A DNA stretch of 25,101 nucleotides from Draconibacterium orientale (GTDB lineage Bacteria; Bacteroidota; Bacteroidia; Bacteroidales; UBA1556). The translations under genes and the position numbers were made by a program. Positions 25,060 to 25,101 of the stretch are shown piece by piece. How positions within the stretch are numbered: position 1 is the stretch's first letter; every line of letters begins with the position of its first letter. The stretch lies in the NCBI GenBank assembly GCA_022736595.1, contig DZDC01000023.1, positions 1 to 25,101 on the forward strand, in the 5' to 3' direction. Under the pieces are notes generated by a model. That model did not search any database and had not been told where the DNA came from. It saw only the letters and a program-made list of their open reading frames with translations.

Positions 25060-25101
25060 CAAAAAGTTACAATAGATTTAAGATTCAACTATATTGTTGA
25101 T

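Overview
The window comes from a low-GC member of the phylum Bacteroidota. The evidence is a type IX secretion (T9SS) sorting domain at the end of the first gene, several Bacteroidota-type -7 promoter boxes (TAnnTTTG), AT-rich leaders without strong Shine-Dalgarno sites, and Bacteroidota-like housekeeping proteins. I cannot place it below phylum level from this sequence alone. All genes are chromosomal housekeeping or cell-surface genes. I see no tRNA, rRNA, CRISPR array, insertion sequence or phage gene.

Layout. (1) 1-3420: the 3' part of a large secreted repeat protein, cut by the window edge, ending in a strong terminator. (2) 3421-3854: an intergenic region with a good promoter. (3) 3855-13988: a compact plus-strand respiratory complex I operon in the order nuoA-B-C-D-H-I-J-K-L-M-N, followed by an unrecognised 110-residue gene and a terminator. 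nuoE, nuoF and nuoG, the NADH-oxidising module, are absent: nuoD is followed by nuoH after 11 bases. (4) 14121-16661: clpC on the minus strand, divergent from gyrA (17043-19595), which is followed by an exported TPR protein (19681-21054). (5) A perfect 21-bp inverted repeat forms a bidirectional terminator between the TPR gene and a minus-strand sugar-nucleotide operon, transcribed UDP-glucuronate decarboxylase, then dTDP-4-dehydrorhamnose reductase-like protein, then phosphohexomutase (24655 down to 21121). (6) 24656-25101: AT-rich DNA with promoters in both directions and a short broken gene whose 31 codons resemble the start of a class I SAM-dependent methyltransferase.

How the genes work together. 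The nuo genes encode an 11-subunit complex I: the membrane proton-pumping arm (A, H, J-N) and the quinone-reducing connecting module (B, C, D, I). The electron donor is not encoded here; ferredoxin, flavodoxin or another small carrier is the likely alternative to NADH. The NuoM subunit lacks the lysine normally found in transmembrane helix 7 and has a histidine in helix 8, a change worth testing. clpC (protein quality control), gyrA (DNA supercoiling) and the TPR gene are separate housekeeping units. The minus-strand operon supplies hexose-1-phosphate and nucleotide sugars (UDP-xylose and probably dTDP-rhamnose) for surface polysaccharide.

The most interesting points are the EFG-less complex I with its altered NuoM, the unknown small gene at the end of that operon, the alternating repeat architecture of the secreted protein, and the methyltransferase relic behind an apparently intact promoter.
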